Shown here: positions 16,503 to 26,801 of the stretch, piece after piece
Numbering within the stretch: position 1 is the stretch's first letter
How the letters are laid out: the number at the start of each line of letters is the position of its first letter
NCBI GenBank assembly: GCA_963169355.1
Contig: CAUJCR010000055.1
Coordinates: forward strand, 1 to 46,966
Length of the DNA stretch: 46,966 nucleotides
Reading direction: 5' to 3'
From: Bacteroidota bacterium
Lineage (GTDB): Bacteria > Bacteroidota > Bacteroidia > B-17B0 > Aurantibacillaceae
Notes under the pieces: generated by a model
Databases searched by the model: none
What the model saw: only the letters and a program-made list of their open reading frames with translations
What the model was told of the DNA's origin: nothing
Position numbers and translations under genes: made by a program

Positions 16503-18490
16503 GGCAAGTTTATTTGGTCTTTTGTGCTGATGTAAATTTTATCTATTTCAAGCTGACCTTTATCGAGTTTTAATTCCAAGGTTTGCAATTTATTGTACTC
16601 CATTGCTTGTTTTAAATTAATGGCTGCCCATTTCCAATGCGAGGTAGATTTAAGATTGGTACAATCTGATTTTTGATGATTAAGTGTGCTTTCAAGTTTT
16701 CCATTTCCTCGGTATCGTATCCAAATGTGTGTGGGCGTGTGAAGCGAATCGCGAGGAATAAATTGATACGTTAATTTGTGGGTATGTGATAGTTTTACAA
16801 AACTTGTGAATTGATGATAATGATGGATAGTATCACTTTCGGTATAAATATATTCCGAAGCTAAAGGTGCATCATTAACCTCTGCTTCAAATAGAAAATC
16901 CTTACTCCAATAATCTGGGTGAGTGCTTTCGTGCCAAGTATCTAATTGGTAAAAGATGTTTCTACCATCTTGTAAAATTTCATAAACGTACACACTACCT
17001 TGTTTTCTAATATCAAACGTTAGTTCCTGATTGTTGAAAGGAATGGTTACCGTTTTTATTTCGGGAGTAGATGCACTATCATTTGAGAAAGGTTGGTAAG
17101 TACCAGCAATAATGTATTTTTCTTTTTGTTGATGTTTTCTAATGGTTACTAATACATGTTTGTCGCTCGTTCTATAAGAAATAATGGGTTGTTTTTTTTC
17201 ATTAAACAATACATTACCATCTCTTAAAACATCTTCAAAACGACTGGTAATGGCTTGTGCGTAGGCTGGCATTGCTGCTTGCCATGCCCAAGTTCCAGGG
17301 TTGATAAACGGAGATGATAAACTAAAATAACCTACGTAGTAAAACTCGGCACCTATTACCGATAAACATTTTAGTAAGCCAAGCCATTGCCCTGGTCTTA
17401 TATCATCCTCTTGTTTTTTAGACCAGCCAGCAGCTACAAATGGGCTAAATAATTTATCGCCATCATTTATTTCTGTTTTTCTTCCTGTTTCAATCCATTT
17501 CCAGCCGTGCCATGCACCCATCCAATCTTTCCAGTTCTTAGCCCAACGGGGATAAAAATCGGGAGTGGAGTAGTAATTACCATTGATAGGTGTCATGCTT
17601 TTTTTCATCACAGTCCAATTAAATCTATCGATGGGACCTCCTTCAACGGTATAAATAGTAAATGAGGTGTTTTTTAATTCGGGCATTTCTTTCATAAAAC
17701 AATTTGAGTAGGTGTTTCGCAGACGGAGTTTTTGTTCGGCCATAAAAATCTCCCACGAATCAATTTTTAATGAGTCCTTCAAACGAATCATTACACTATC
17801 CTTTTTTAGATGCTTTAATAAGTAAGGCCCAGGTGGTTCTTCGCCATTTTCATTAATTAAGTTAATAGGGCGAGTTAGTTTTTGGGTAATCTGGCTTAAA
17901 TAAAATTTTTGGGTATAACCATCTATCTTGATGAGCGAATCTGGAAAATCAAAACGAATCTGTTTCGTGTTTTTTCCATTAAATTTAAACTTTATGTATA
18001 AGTTACTATCTAACGAATTGGTATTGATGGTCGCACGTTTAAAATTTCCGTAACCAGCTTTTTTAGGGCTTATTTGTTGCCAAAAGGTAATTACATGTAA
18101 AGGTACTTGAGGATTTTCATTTGCTAATTTAATATACAAAGGAGTGTCATCAATTTTTGGTCCTGTAAATGCTACGCCTGAGTTTGGAATAACCACACCA
18201 TAGTTCCAAGTAGTAATTAATTCTTTTTGAATATCGTAAGCATTGTATATGGCTTTGTTATTATTCACGCCTTTAATGCCTCTACTTCCCATATAGTCAG
18301 GGTTCATCCAATTTACTAAGCGTAAAAGTTGATGGTGAGGATAATACCGAGGTGCTGGGTAATGTTGTAATTGATAAATAACACTTTGTGTGGTGTCAGG
18401 ATATCCAATAGGATAGGAGGTGATATTAGTAGTTTGAGCTGAACCAAACCAGCAATTGATAACAAAAGCCAAACAAATGATAAATCGCAT
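16499..18490 (-). CDS. large exported protein of unrecognised family
   Basis: Exported protein of 663 residues. An N-terminal signal peptide ([19 protein letters not shown]) has an SAQ cleavage site typical of this phylum. The mature part is rich in Trp and Tyr, with [17 protein letters not shown] near residue 320 and [16 protein letters not shown] near 395, followed by beta-rich segments to the C-terminus. The aromatic density and layout (barrel-like middle, beta-sandwich-like end) would suit a carbohydrate-active enzyme. I do not recognise catalytic motifs and give no function. No T9SS tail is present, so it is probably periplasmic or at the outer membrane. The ATG at 18490 is well placed for the signal peptide. 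Confidence 0.7.
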   Translation of the reverse strand: MRFIICLAFVINCWFGSAQTTNITSYPIGYPDTTQSVIYQLQHYPAPRYYPHHQLLRLVNWMNPDYMGSRGIKGVNNNKAIYNAYDIQKELITTWNYGVVIPNSGVAFTGPKIDDTPLYIKLANENPQVPLHVITFWQQISPKKAGYGNFKRATINTNSLDSNLYIKFKFNGKNTKQIRFDFPDSLIKIDGYTQKFYLSQITQKLTRPINLINENGEEPPGPYLLKHLKKDSVMIRLKDSLKIDSWEIFMAEQKLRLRNTYSNCFMKEMPELKNTSFTIYTVEGGPIDRFNWTVMKKSMTPINGNYYSTPDFYPRWAKNWKDWMGAWHGWKWIETGRKTEINDGDKLFSPFVAAGWSKKQEDDIRPGQWLGLLKCLSVIGAEFYYVGYFSLSSPFINPGTWAWQAAMPAYAQAITSRFEDVLRDGNVLFNEKKQPIISYRTSDKHVLVTIRKHQQKEKYIIAGTYQPFSNDSASTPEIKTVTIPFNNQELTFDIRKQGSVYVYEILQDGRNIFYQLDTWHESTHPDYWSKDFLFEAEVNDAPLASEYIYTESDTIHHYHQFTSFVKLSHTHKLTYQFIPRDSLHTPTHIWIRYRGNGKLESTLNHQKSDCTNLKSTSHWKWAAINLKQAMEYNKLQTLELKLDKGQLEIDKIYISTKDQINLP

Positions 18491-18570
18491 TGTACTAAAT
18501 TAAGAATAGTTTTTTTATGAATATAGCTTTTTGTATTTTTATCTAACTTTAGAACTATCTTGTTAAACAC

Positions 18571-20619
18571 ATGAATTTTAAGAAACAAATTGTGGCATTA
18601 TGTGTAGGATTTATAACCCTACTAAATTTCAATTTGTTGTTGGCGCAACTCTCAATTGAATTATCTTCAGATAGTTTGATACAAAGAGTTCGCCTTTGTT
18701 ATCAAGAGAATCCTACTTTAGCTTATCAGTATGCTACGCAAGCAGTGATGCAGGCTAAGAAAGAGAACTCTGAACTTAATTTAGGCATAGCTTATGAGAT
18801 GCTGGGACTCTCATTAGATTATCTTAGTAAATTAGATTCAGCTTTATATTATTATGATAAAGCTACACCTTTATTAAGCGCTCAGTTGGATAAGATACAT
18901 TTGGGGCAATTGTATGTTACCAAAGCAAATACTTTATATCTACTAAATAGAAACGAAGAAGCCATATTATATTATCAAAAAGCTTATGATTTATTAAAAA
19001 TTTCAGGAAATATAAAAAAACAAGCAGGTGCATTAATGGGCATGGCTAATATCTATTCTATTATGAAATCGTATGAGTTGTCGCTTAAATATTATGCACA
19101 ATCTCTGGATTTAGTTAAACAAATTAATGACGAGCAGTTTACTTCATATATACTCACTAATATATCTGAGGTATATACAGCCATGCGAGATTATAAAAAA
19201 GCGATAGAGTACGAAACTCAATCTTTAAAGATTAAAGAAAAGATTAATAAAGATTATGATTTAGTTTATACCTATATTAATCTGGCAGAATTGCTACTAA
19301 TGGAAAATATGCATTACAAAGGTTCTGCTTGGATGTATTTGAATAAAGCAGTTACTCTATCAAATAAAATAAATAATCAAGAGTTTTTATGCAGTTCATA
19401 TCAAGGATTAGTAAAACATTATATTAAAATTAAAGAATACGGAAAAGCCATTGAATACGGCTTATTAACCCTTGATTTATCTCGCAAAATAAAGAACATT
19501 CGTGCTGAGTTGAATACAACAAGGCTTTTATCTAACGCGTATCAAAAAGCGAAACAGTTTGATAATGCTAATAAATATTTAGAAGAGTTTATTGTATTAA
19601 ATGATAGCATTAACAATATGGAAGTTCAAAAATCATTTAATGAACTACAAACCAAGTATGAAACTGAAAAAAAGGAAAAAGAAATTATGTTGCTTAACGA
19701 ACGTGATAAAAAACGTACGTATTTTATTTACTCCTCCATTATAGTAGTTGCATTGCTAGGACTACTTTCGTTTACATTATATAATCGGTTTAGGTTAAAG
19801 AAAAAAGTAGCAGGAGAGTTAGAGAAGAGAAATAAAGAAATTGAAATTCAGAAAAATTTAGTAGATGAAAAGCAAACCGAAATTTTAGATTCAATTAATT
19901 ACGCTAAACGTATTCAGTATGCTTTATTAGCCCAAGAAGAAGTTTTGAAACGAAATCTTAAAAACTTTTTTGTATTGTTTAAACCCAAAGATATTGTTAG
20001 TGGCGATTTTTATTGGGCTACAGAACATCAAGATAAATTTTACCTAGCAGTGTGTGATAGCACAGGGCATGGCGTGCCAGGAGCATTTATGAGTTTGTTA
20101 AATATTGGATTTTTAAGCGAGGCTGTAAAGGAAAAACATATTACACAACCACACGAAATATTAAACTATGTAAGGCAACGCTTAATTGAGAGTATTGCTA
20201 CAGAAGGGCAACAAGATGGCATGGATGCTATTTTAATTTGTATGGATAAGAAAAATTCTAAAATTACTTATGCTGCTGCTAATAATCAACCTATTTTAAT
20301 TCAACATACTTCACAATTACTTGAATTACCAAAAGATAAAATGCCAGTGGGTAAAAGTCCACACGAACAGTCGTTTAACTTATATGATATAGAAGCTCAA
20401 AAAGGAGATAAATTGTATTTATATACAGATGGTTTTGCGGATCAATTTGGCGGTCCAAAGAAAAAGAAATTCAAATACAAACAGCTTCACGATTTGTTAG
20501 TGAATAACGCTAATTTGCCGTTAACTACACAACATCATAATTTAGAAACTTCATTTAATACATGGCGTGGTGATTTAGAGCAAATTGATGATGTGTTAAT
20601 TTTAGGCTTCGAAATTTAA
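18571..20619 (+). CDS. TPR sensor with transmembrane helix and SpoIIE-type PP2C phosphatase
   Basis: Predicted signalling phosphatase of 682 residues. In order: signal peptide (1-26), about six tetratricopeptide repeats in the periplasm (30-350), a coiled coil, one membrane helix (about 385-405), a second coiled coil, and a SpoIIE/PP2C phosphatase (about 460-682). The metal-site motifs are visible: SGDFYW, DSTGHGVPGAFMS and LYTDGFADQFGG. Such enzymes usually remove phosphate from Ser on STAS-domain regulators. A close paralogue lies at 26802-28814. The two STAS-like proteins at 40119-40995 are possible substrates, but that is only inference. idi follows after 34 nt with its own promoter box. 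Confidence 0.85.
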   Translation: MNFKKQIVALCVGFITLLNFNLLLAQLSIELSSDSLIQRVRLCYQENPTLAYQYATQAVMQAKKENSELNLGIAYEMLGLSLDYLSKLDSALYYYDKATPLLSAQLDKIHLGQLYVTKANTLYLLNRNEEAILYYQKAYDLLKISGNIKKQAGALMGMANIYSIMKSYELSLKYYAQSLDLVKQINDEQFTSYILTNISEVYTAMRDYKKAIEYETQSLKIKEKINKDYDLVYTYINLAELLLMENMHYKGSAWMYLNKAVTLSNKINNQEFLCSSYQGLVKHYIKIKEYGKAIEYGLLTLDLSRKIKNIRAELNTTRLLSNAYQKAKQFDNANKYLEEFIVLNDSINNMEVQKSFNELQTKYETEKKEKEIMLLNERDKKRTYFIYSSIIVVALLGLLSFTLYNRFRLKKKVAGELEKRNKEIEIQKNLVDEKQTEILDSINYAKRIQYALLAQEEVLKRNLKNFFVLFKPKDIVSGDFYWATEHQDKFYLAVCDSTGHGVPGAFMSLLNIGFLSEAVKEKHITQPHEILNYVRQRLIESIATEGQQDGMDAILICMDKKNSKITYAAANNQPILIQHTSQLLELPKDKMPVGKSPHEQSFNLYDIEAQKGDKLYLYTDGFADQFGGPKKKKFKYKQLHDLLVNNANLPLTTQHHNLETSFNTWRGDLEQIDDVLILGFEI

Positions 20620-20624
20620 TTCCC

Positions 20625-20632
20625 TATCTTTG
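20625..20632 (+). promoter_or_regulatory. -7 promoter box of idi
   Basis: TATCTTTG matches TAnnTTTG and lies 21 nt before the GTG start at 20654. No convincing -33 element was seen. Confidence 0.45.
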
Positions 20633-20653
20633 CATTTTTAAAGAAATGTTGTT

Positions 20654-21154
20654 GTGAAAGAATTTGTTATACTAGTAGATGAACAAGATAATGAAGTGGG
20701 TGTGATGGAGAAAATGCAAGCACACAAAGAGGGCGTTTTGCATAGGGCTTTTTCTATTTTTATCTTTAATGCCAATAATGAGTTGTTATTGCAACAACGG
20801 GCTGTTTCTAAATATCACAGCGCTGGATTATGGACAAATACTTGCTGTTCGCACCCACGACCCAACGAAACTATTAAAGATGCTGCTACCCGACGATTAT
20901 TTGAGGAAATGGGTTTAACCACTGATTTAACTATAAAAACTCATTTTATTTATAAAGCAACTTTTGAAAATGGACTAACCGAACACGAACTCGATTATGT
21001 ATTAATAGGACATACACAAGCGGTTCCTGTTATTAACCCCGACGAAGTTCATAGTTATAAATGGCAAGATATTGCCACAATAAAACAAGATTTAAAAGAT
21101 AATCCTCAACATTACACGGCGTGGTTTAAAATAGCTATTGAGCAAGTATTTTAA
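20654..21154 (+). CDS. idi: isopentenyl-diphosphate delta-isomerase, type 1
   Basis: Interconverts isopentenyl and dimethylallyl diphosphate, the isoprenoid building blocks. Nudix-fold protein of 166 residues. The active-site cysteine lies in TNTCCSHPRP (C64, followed by C65 and H67), the Nudix helix in AATRRLFEEMG (77-87), and the catalytic glutamate region in TEHELDY (109-115). H24 and H30 are expected metal ligands. The GTG at 20654 is chosen because the nearby ATG at 20646 runs into a stop. Its stop shares TTAA with the convergent HhH gene. It is about 16 residues shorter than the E. coli enzyme, with all motifs intact. Confidence 0.93.
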   Translation: MKEFVILVDEQDNEVGVMEKMQAHKEGVLHRAFSIFIFNANNELLLQQRAVSKYHSAGLWTNTCCSHPRPNETIKDAATRRLFEEMGLTTDLTIKTHFIYKATFENGLTEHELDYVLIGHTQAVPVINPDEVHSYKWQDIATIKQDLKDNPQHYTAWFKIAIEQVF

Positions 21155-22062
21155 TAACTAAGATAAGGCAAAATAACTTGTAGTTTTTCTTGACTAAATA
21201 CACCAAGGTTTTTAATATCGTTCTCAGTTAGTCTTCCATGTTTAAATCTATAATTTACAATGGCTTGAGCCGTTTGAAAGTTAAAATATGGATGTTTTCT
21301 GAGCGAATTAAAATCAATTACATTAATAGGAATTTTAGAAACAACATCTGTATTTAACTTTATTTGCGAAGTTAAGATATGGTATAAACTATCCGTCATA
21401 CCATATACTTCTTTTAATTGTTCAATAGAATGAAAACCGCCTAACATAGTTCTGTATTTTATAATACGCTTGGTAAAACCAGGGCCGATTCCTTTCAAAT
21501 AAACTAGGCTTAAACTATCAGCTGAATTTATCTCAACGAGTTCTTTAACTACTACTTTCTTTTCAAAAGTAAATTTCTTTTGTACGTTGTTGCTGTCTTT
21601 ACTTTTATCTTTAGTTTCTGCAGGAATTAAAATATAATTTTCAAGACGTTGGTATAGTTCGGGTTTTAATCCGTATAATTTTTTTAAATCATCTGGGTTT
21701 TTAAATTTTCCTCCTTTGTTTCTATAATTTATTAAGGTGCTTGCTAATTTTTTAGAGAAGCCTAGTTTTTCGGCATCATCGGCATTAATGGTATTGGGGT
21801 CAAATGTGAAGTAGGTAAGTTTTGTTTCTTGCGCTTCACGTGAATCATCTCTCACTTTAGTATTTTGCATTTCATTAATGTCGGAAATTGGTGTGGCTTT
21901 TGTAAGCGTAACAACTTGTTGGTTTATATTTACATAAGGCATTGATAAACGAATAATTATTAATACAATGATGATGGAGCCAAGTATAAAAACGCCATTA
22001 CGTTCTTGTTTATTAAAATGAAAGAATTGAAATAAAATATGGTTAATCTTTCGGAACAACAT
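21151..22062 (-). CDS. membrane-anchored helix-hairpin-helix (ComEA-like) protein
   Basis: Protein of 303 residues with one N-terminal membrane helix (about 24-46) and an exported remainder. Repeated helix-hairpin-helix segments follow: DAEKLGFSKKLASTLINYR with GKFKNPDDLKKLYGL, then NSADSLSLVYLKGIGPGFTK, and a third near the C-terminus with FNFQTAQAIVNYR. HhH repeats of this type bind DNA non-specifically, as in ComEA and DNA uptake. It overlaps the start of nothing upstream, but its own N-terminal codons overlap the end of the permease gene at 22043 by 20 bp, so it is probably co-transcribed with it. No comEC is visible here. Confidence 0.8.
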   Translation of the reverse strand: MLFRKINHILFQFFHFNKQERNGVFILGSIIIVLIIIRLSMPYVNINQQVVTLTKATPISDINEMQNTKVRDDSREAQETKLTYFTFDPNTINADDAEKLGFSKKLASTLINYRNKGGKFKNPDDLKKLYGLKPELYQRLENYILIPAETKDKSKDSNNVQKKFTFEKKVVVKELVEINSADSLSLVYLKGIGPGFTKRIIKYRTMLGGFHSIEQLKEVYGMTDSLYHILTSQIKLNTDVVSKIPINVIDFNSLRKHPYFNFQTAQAIVNYRFKHGRLTENDIKNLGVFSQEKLQVILPYLSY

Positions 22063-23500
22063 GTTGGTTTTGTTTTTTAAACAAGTAAAAAATAGGAATG
22101 CCTAATAACATAATAAACACACCCATACCACAATTAAATGATTTAACGATTAAAAGATTTATACAAATAATACTTGTAAGTATAATGTATAGTAACGGAA
22201 TAATGGGATAACCAAAGGCTTTATATGGTCGTTCGGCTAATGGCATTTTTTTACGCAATACAAATAATCCAATAATGGTAATGATATAAAATACTAATGA
22301 GGAGAAGGTGCAATAATCTAATAAATCGCCATAAGAACCCGATAAACAAAGTAAGCTAGCCCACACGCCTTGTATTACAAGTGCATACGATGGTGCAGAG
22401 TATTGATTGAGTGTACCTGCTTTTTTAAAAAACAATCCTTCATTTGCCATTGATTGGAAAAGCCTTGCACCAGATAAAATTAACCCGTTATTACAACCAA
22501 AAGTTGAAATCATAATGAGTGCAGCCATTACGTATTTTGCCACATCTCCTAATACTACATATAAAGCGGCTGTTCCAACCCTATCGTTTTTTGCAAACAT
22601 AATTCCTCTTGCTACATCGTTGCTTGAATTCATATCGCCTTCTACCGGTAGTAAGCATAAATAAGAAATGTTAGCTAGCACATAAAATAAAGTAACCATA
22701 CACACACCAAAAAATAAACCAAGCGGAATATTACGTTTTGGGTTATTGACTTCTCCTGCAATAAAAGTAACGTTGTTCCACGCATCGCTACTAAATAAAG
22801 CACCTAACATAGCAGTACCAATGGCCGAATACAAAGCAATTCCTGATAATGAGTTAAACCCTAAAAACGTGTTATTAGAGATAATAGCTTGTTGTCCTTG
22901 CCAAGCAGTTGAAAAATTTGTAGTTAAAATACCTTTATTAACTCCAAAATAAATTCCTACTATAATAAGGCTAAACAAAGCAATTAATTTAGCCGAAGTA
23001 AAGATACGTTGAATGATTTTTCCGTTCTCAATACCTCTTGTATTAATATAAGTAAGCAGAGCAATAATAGCAATGGCAAGTAATTGAGCAGAAGTGATTT
23101 TTACACTTAAAATTTGAAAGAGTACATGTCCTTCTTCAAAAAATGGGATGAACACACCAGTAAATTTTGCAAAGGCAACAGCCACAGCAGCAATAACCCC
23201 TGTTTGTATAACTAAAAATACAGTCCAGCCATAAACAAAAGCAGTTAATTCTCCAAATGCTTTTTTAATATATACAAACTGTCCACCAGCTTGCGGCATC
23301 ATGCTAGCAAGTTCGCCATAACTTAAGGCTGCAATTAAAGTTAAAAGGCCAGATAAAATCCAAACAACTAATAACCAACCAGCAGAACCAACAGTGCGAG
23401 CTATATCAGCGCTTACAATAAAAATACCAGAGCCAATCATAGAACCCGCCACCAAAAAAGTGGTATCTAATAAACCAAGGCTACGTTTTTGTTCGGCCAT
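22043..23500 (-). CDS. APC-family amino acid permease (LAT-like)
   Basis: Integral membrane transporter of 485 residues with about twelve helices, predicted to move an amino acid by exchange or proton symport. The unwound first helix carries MIGSGIF (21-27), the substrate-binding signature. The frame extends 37 codons upstream, but ATG 23500 is preferred because it starts MAEQKRSLGLLDTTFLVAG, the usual short cytoplasmic N-terminus, and the upstream part lies across a terminator-like hairpin. It lies downstream of a second APC permease on the same strand. The substrate cannot be named. Confidence 0.85.
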   Translation of the reverse strand: MAEQKRSLGLLDTTFLVAGSMIGSGIFIVSADIARTVGSAGWLLVVWILSGLLTLIAALSYGELASMMPQAGGQFVYIKKAFGELTAFVYGWTVFLVIQTGVIAAVAVAFAKFTGVFIPFFEEGHVLFQILSVKITSAQLLAIAIIALLTYINTRGIENGKIIQRIFTSAKLIALFSLIIVGIYFGVNKGILTTNFSTAWQGQQAIISNNTFLGFNSLSGIALYSAIGTAMLGALFSSDAWNNVTFIAGEVNNPKRNIPLGLFFGVCMVTLFYVLANISYLCLLPVEGDMNSSNDVARGIMFAKNDRVGTAALYVVLGDVAKYVMAALIMISTFGCNNGLILSGARLFQSMANEGLFFKKAGTLNQYSAPSYALVIQGVWASLLCLSGSYGDLLDYCTFSSLVFYIITIIGLFVLRKKMPLAERPYKAFGYPIIPLLYIILTSIICINLLIVKSFNCGMGVFIMLLGIPIFYLFKKQNQHVVPKD

Positions 23501-23510
23501 AATTCTTTTT

Positions 23511-23543
23511 AAAAGTAAAGGTCGGCTTGTTTGCCGACCCTTT
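23511..23543 (-). terminator. hairpin terminator between the two permease genes
   Basis: On the minus strand ggtcggc (23539-23533) pairs with gccgacc (23526-23520) across a 6-nt loop, with flanking AAAG/CTTT and a T-rich run TTTACTTTT after it. It would end or attenuate transcription from the upstream permease. Confidence 0.65.
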
Positions 23544-23552
23544 ATGTAACAA

Positions 23553-25031
23553 TTATTCTTGAGATGGTTTTTGTAAATTGCTATTTCGTTTACTGTAAAC
23601 AAAATAAACAATAATACCTAAGCTTCCCCAGATAAGGAAGAACACCCAAGTTGCAGCGCGTACTTGCGTCATTAAAAATAAATTAAATAATACACCTAAA
23701 GTACCAATCAAGTAAACAGCAGGTGTTTTGTAGGGTCTTTCGAGTTCTGGTTTTTTAAAACGTAAAATCATTACAGCCACGCACACCATTGCAAAAGCTA
23801 ATAAGGTTCCCATACTACACATTTCACTTACTTTATCAATAGGAGTAAGCGCAGCAACTACTGAAATAATTAATCCAACTAATAAAGTGCTTTTGTGCGG
23901 TGTTTTAAAAGATTGATGTAAAGTTTTAAAGAATGGAGGTAGTAATCCATCTTTCGCCATTCCTAAAAAGATACGAGTTTGTCCTAGCATCATTACTAGC
24001 ATTACCGAGGTTAAGCCAGCAGTGGCTGCTAAGGTAATAATAAATACAGCCCAATTAATTCCAATACCCGAAAATGCAGAGGCAACTGGTGCGGCTTTAT
24101 CTAGTTGGTCGTATTTTACCATACCAGTTAAAACCAAAGAAACTAAGATATATAAAATGGTGCAGATAACTAAAGAGGCTACAATAGCAAAGGGCACATC
24201 TTTTTTTGGATTAATAGCTTCACCTGCCTGAGTAGAAACAGCATCAAAACCTATATAAGCAAAAAACACAATGGTAGCTGCTGTTAATACACCACCAAAA
24301 CCAAAATTTACTTTACCCGTAGGATTTCCAAGCTCGTCTAACACTGGCACTTCGGCAGGTATAAATGGTTTCCAATTTTCTGGGTTGATGTAAAATGCTC
24401 CTACTATAATTACAAATAATACCACTGCAATTTTTATAACCACAATAATGTTATTAGTACTTGCAGCTTCTTTAATACCTTTCACCAAAATTGCGGTTAC
24501 AACCCATGTAATTAAAAATGCAGGTAAGTTAAATGCAAAACTTGGTGCAGCTAAACCCAACTCGGCACATTTTTCGGTAGCTGTTGTCATATCATTACAT
24601 AACCAAATAGGAATATCTATATGAAAAATATGTAGGAGTTTTACAAAATAACCACTCCATGCTACAGCTACAGTGGTAGCGCCCATCATGTATTCTAAAA
24701 TCAAATTCCAACCAATAAACCAAGCAAATAATTCGCCCACAGTACCATAGGCATAAGCATACGCAGAACCCTCAACGGGTAGAACAGATGCAAATTCGGC
24801 ATAACACAATGAAGCAAATAAACAACCGATACCTGCAATCACAAATGATAAAGCTAAGGCTGGTCCTGCATAGTCATGCGCCGCAATACCTGTTAATGTA
24901 AAAATACCACCACCAATAATGGCACCTATTCCTAATGAGGTTAATCCCCACTTTGTTAACACACGTTTTAAATCACTTTTTTTCATATCAGCCTCAAAGG
25001 CCGAAACAGGTTTTACTCTCCAAACTGACAT
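23553..25031 (-). CDS. APC-family amino acid permease (CAT/YfnA-like)
   Basis: Integral membrane transporter of 492 residues of the cationic-amino-acid-transporter branch. The N-terminus has the family pattern of a cytoplasmic helix ending LTKWGLTSLGIGAIIGGGIF, with GGGIF at 40-44 in the unwound helix. A later EGSAYAYAYGTVGE and FFAYIGFDAVSTQAGEAINPKKDVP are further family markers. The long N-terminal region supports the ATG at 25031. It is weakly similar to the neighbouring permease, so the pair is not a recent duplication. Confidence 0.88.
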   Translation of the reverse strand: MSVWRVKPVSAFEADMKKSDLKRVLTKWGLTSLGIGAIIGGGIFTLTGIAAHDYAGPALALSFVIAGIGCLFASLCYAEFASVLPVEGSAYAYAYGTVGELFAWFIGWNLILEYMMGATTVAVAWSGYFVKLLHIFHIDIPIWLCNDMTTATEKCAELGLAAPSFAFNLPAFLITWVVTAILVKGIKEAASTNNIIVVIKIAVVLFVIIVGAFYINPENWKPFIPAEVPVLDELGNPTGKVNFGFGGVLTAATIVFFAYIGFDAVSTQAGEAINPKKDVPFAIVASLVICTILYILVSLVLTGMVKYDQLDKAAPVASAFSGIGINWAVFIITLAATAGLTSVMLVMMLGQTRIFLGMAKDGLLPPFFKTLHQSFKTPHKSTLLVGLIISVVAALTPIDKVSEMCSMGTLLAFAMVCVAVMILRFKKPELERPYKTPAVYLIGTLGVLFNLFLMTQVRAATWVFFLIWGSLGIIVYFVYSKRNSNLQKPSQE

Positions 25032-25115
25032 ATAATATTATTTATTTGAATGTTTTTTTATAAATCTTAACTTATTCAAATATATATTATTTTTAATAAA
25101 AAACATATTATAGCT

Positions 25116-25123
25116 TATCTTTG
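25116..25123 (+). promoter_or_regulatory. -7 promoter box of the site-2 protease gene
   Basis: TATCTTTG lies 28 nt before the GTG start at 25152. No clear -33 element. Confidence 0.45.
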
Positions 25124-25151
25124 TGAAAAAATACACTAAAACTTAAAAATC

Positions 25152-26123
25152 GTGGAGGAGAATAATCAACAATCATTTCAAACAGAACAAAATGACTTTG
25201 ATTCAGAAGTAAGAACCATACTTCCTAAACCTATTGTAGAGCAAGATAAAAAAAATTGGGTTCGTAAGTCATTAATTAGCTTAGCCATCTATGCTTTTTT
25301 ATTTTATGTTATTTTTAATCAAGATTTAATAAACATAGCGGCTGTATTAGTAGTGTTAATGATTCACGAATTTGGCCATTTCTTTGCTATGAAATTTTTT
25401 AATTACCATAATGTAAAATTATTTGTACTACCGTTGTTAGGTGCTTATGTTACGGGTAAAAAATCTGTTGTGTCACAAAAACAAATGAGCATTATTATTT
25501 TAGCAGGTCCTTTACCTGGTATTATCATTGGCACTGCTTTGTTGTTCTATAATCTTATGAATCCTAATGAGCGAGTAGAAATGTTAGCTAATATATTTTT
25601 GATTATTAATTTTTTTAACCTTTTACCTTTTATGCCTCTTGATGGAGGTAGATTGTTAGAAACCTTATTCATTAAACAAAATCATATTATCAGAGTGGTG
25701 TTTAGTATTATCTCAATCATCGTGTTAGTGGTATTAGCCATTACGCTCAAGAGTTTTATTTTTTTAATTATTCCTATAACCATGATTTTTGATTTAATTA
25801 ATGAAATAAAGAATAATAACATTAGAGAATTTTTAAGCCAAGAAAATATTAATTACACCTGTAACTATAACGAATTACCCGATAAAGATTATTGGATTAT
25901 AAGAGATGGAATTATTTTATCGTTTAGCCGTCGTTATGCTATGGTGCAAGCGGGCGTTGCAAAATATAGTATTGTTGAGGGCAGCTTGGTGCAACATGTA
26001 ATTTCTGTATTACGCACACCTTTTGTAAATGATATTAAAGTATTTGGGAAACTATTCGTTACAGCTTTATACCTTTTTTTCTTAGTAGGATTACCAATTA
26101 TTATTTATATGTATCTGCTTTGA
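25152..26123 (+). CDS. site-2 protease family (M50) membrane metalloprotease
   Basis: Predicted intramembrane zinc protease of 323 residues. The zinc motif HEFGH (72-76) lies in one helix, and the partner motif PLDGGR (162-167, with D164) follows NLLP in another. Six or so membrane segments are visible. Family members cut transmembrane substrates such as anti-sigma factors. The C-terminal 130 residues contain a soluble part with no recognised domain, then a final hydrophobic helix. It starts at GTG 25152 after a promoter box. Its TGA overlaps the TTG of the next gene (TTGA). Whether it cuts the anti-sigma-like protein encoded at 37062 is unknown. Confidence 0.85.
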   Translation: MEENNQQSFQTEQNDFDSEVRTILPKPIVEQDKKNWVRKSLISLAIYAFLFYVIFNQDLINIAAVLVVLMIHEFGHFFAMKFFNYHNVKLFVLPLLGAYVTGKKSVVSQKQMSIIILAGPLPGIIIGTALLFYNLMNPNERVEMLANIFLIINFFNLLPFMPLDGGRLLETLFIKQNHIIRVVFSIISIIVLVVLAITLKSFIFLIIPITMIFDLINEIKNNNIREFLSQENINYTCNYNELPDKDYWIIRDGIILSFSRRYAMVQAGVAKYSIVEGSLVQHVISVLRTPFVNDIKVFGKLFVTALYLFFLVGLPIIIYMYLL

Positions 26124-26719
26124 AAAAGATAATACTTATCATACTTCTTATTACTTTTAGTATCAAAGTAAAATCTCAATCAGTAGATTATAGGATATTA
26201 AAATCCATCAATCAAAACGAACATCCTACTTGGGATATAACGATGAGGACGACTTCAAACTCGATATTTCCAGTGATGTTGGCAAGTCCAATATCTTTAA
26301 TAGGTGTAGGTTATATACAAAATAATCAACCTGTGCTGAGAGATGGTTTTAAAACTGCCATTTCAATTGGCCTAAATGCCGCACTAACCTCAGGATTAAA
26401 ATTAGCTGTTAATCGTAAACGGCCTTTTGTAAAATATCCTCACGATATTTCTCAACGAACCCATGCAGGAAAATATTCATTTCCATCAGGACACACCTCT
26501 AATGCTTTTGCTGCGGCTACTGCCTTAACTTTAAGTAGCAAAAAATGGTACGTAGCGGTTCCTTCTTATGCTTATGCGTGTTTGGTGGGTTATTCGCGTA
26601 TGCGTTTAGGTGTTCATTTTCCAAGTGATGTATTAGGCGGAATGGTTATTGGTATTGGTACTTCGCTTTTGGTGTTTCAGGCCGATAAATGGTTACAGAC
26701 TCAAAATATTATTCGTTAA
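26120..26719 (+). CDS. PAP2-family phosphatase
   Basis: Membrane-associated phosphatase of 199 residues, predicted to dephosphorylate a lipid phosphate on the outer face of the inner membrane. All three active-site motifs are present: KLAVNRKRP (94-102), PSGH (122-125, H125) and SRMRLGVHFPSD (159-170, with R160, H166 and D170). A signal-like segment KKIILIILLITFSIKVKSQS starts at the TTG that overlaps the upstream stop. The 4-bp overlap indicates translational coupling to the site-2 protease. Confidence 0.85.
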   Translation: MKKIILIILLITFSIKVKSQSVDYRILKSINQNEHPTWDITMRTTSNSIFPVMLASPISLIGVGYIQNNQPVLRDGFKTAISIGLNAALTSGLKLAVNRKRPFVKYPHDISQRTHAGKYSFPSGHTSNAFAAATALTLSSKKWYVAVPSYAYACLVGYSRMRLGVHFPSDVLGGMVIGIGTSLLVFQADKWLQTQNIIR

Positions 26720-26801
26720 TCGTATTATTTAGAAAATTAGGCTTATTTATAGTTTATTAAGTAATCTTTTTTTACGATATTTAAATATTAATTCGAGATT
26801 T

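Noticed and set aside
22043..25031. The two APC permeases as a recent tandem duplication
   Set aside because: Their N-termini, lengths and signature segments differ too much; they belong to different branches.
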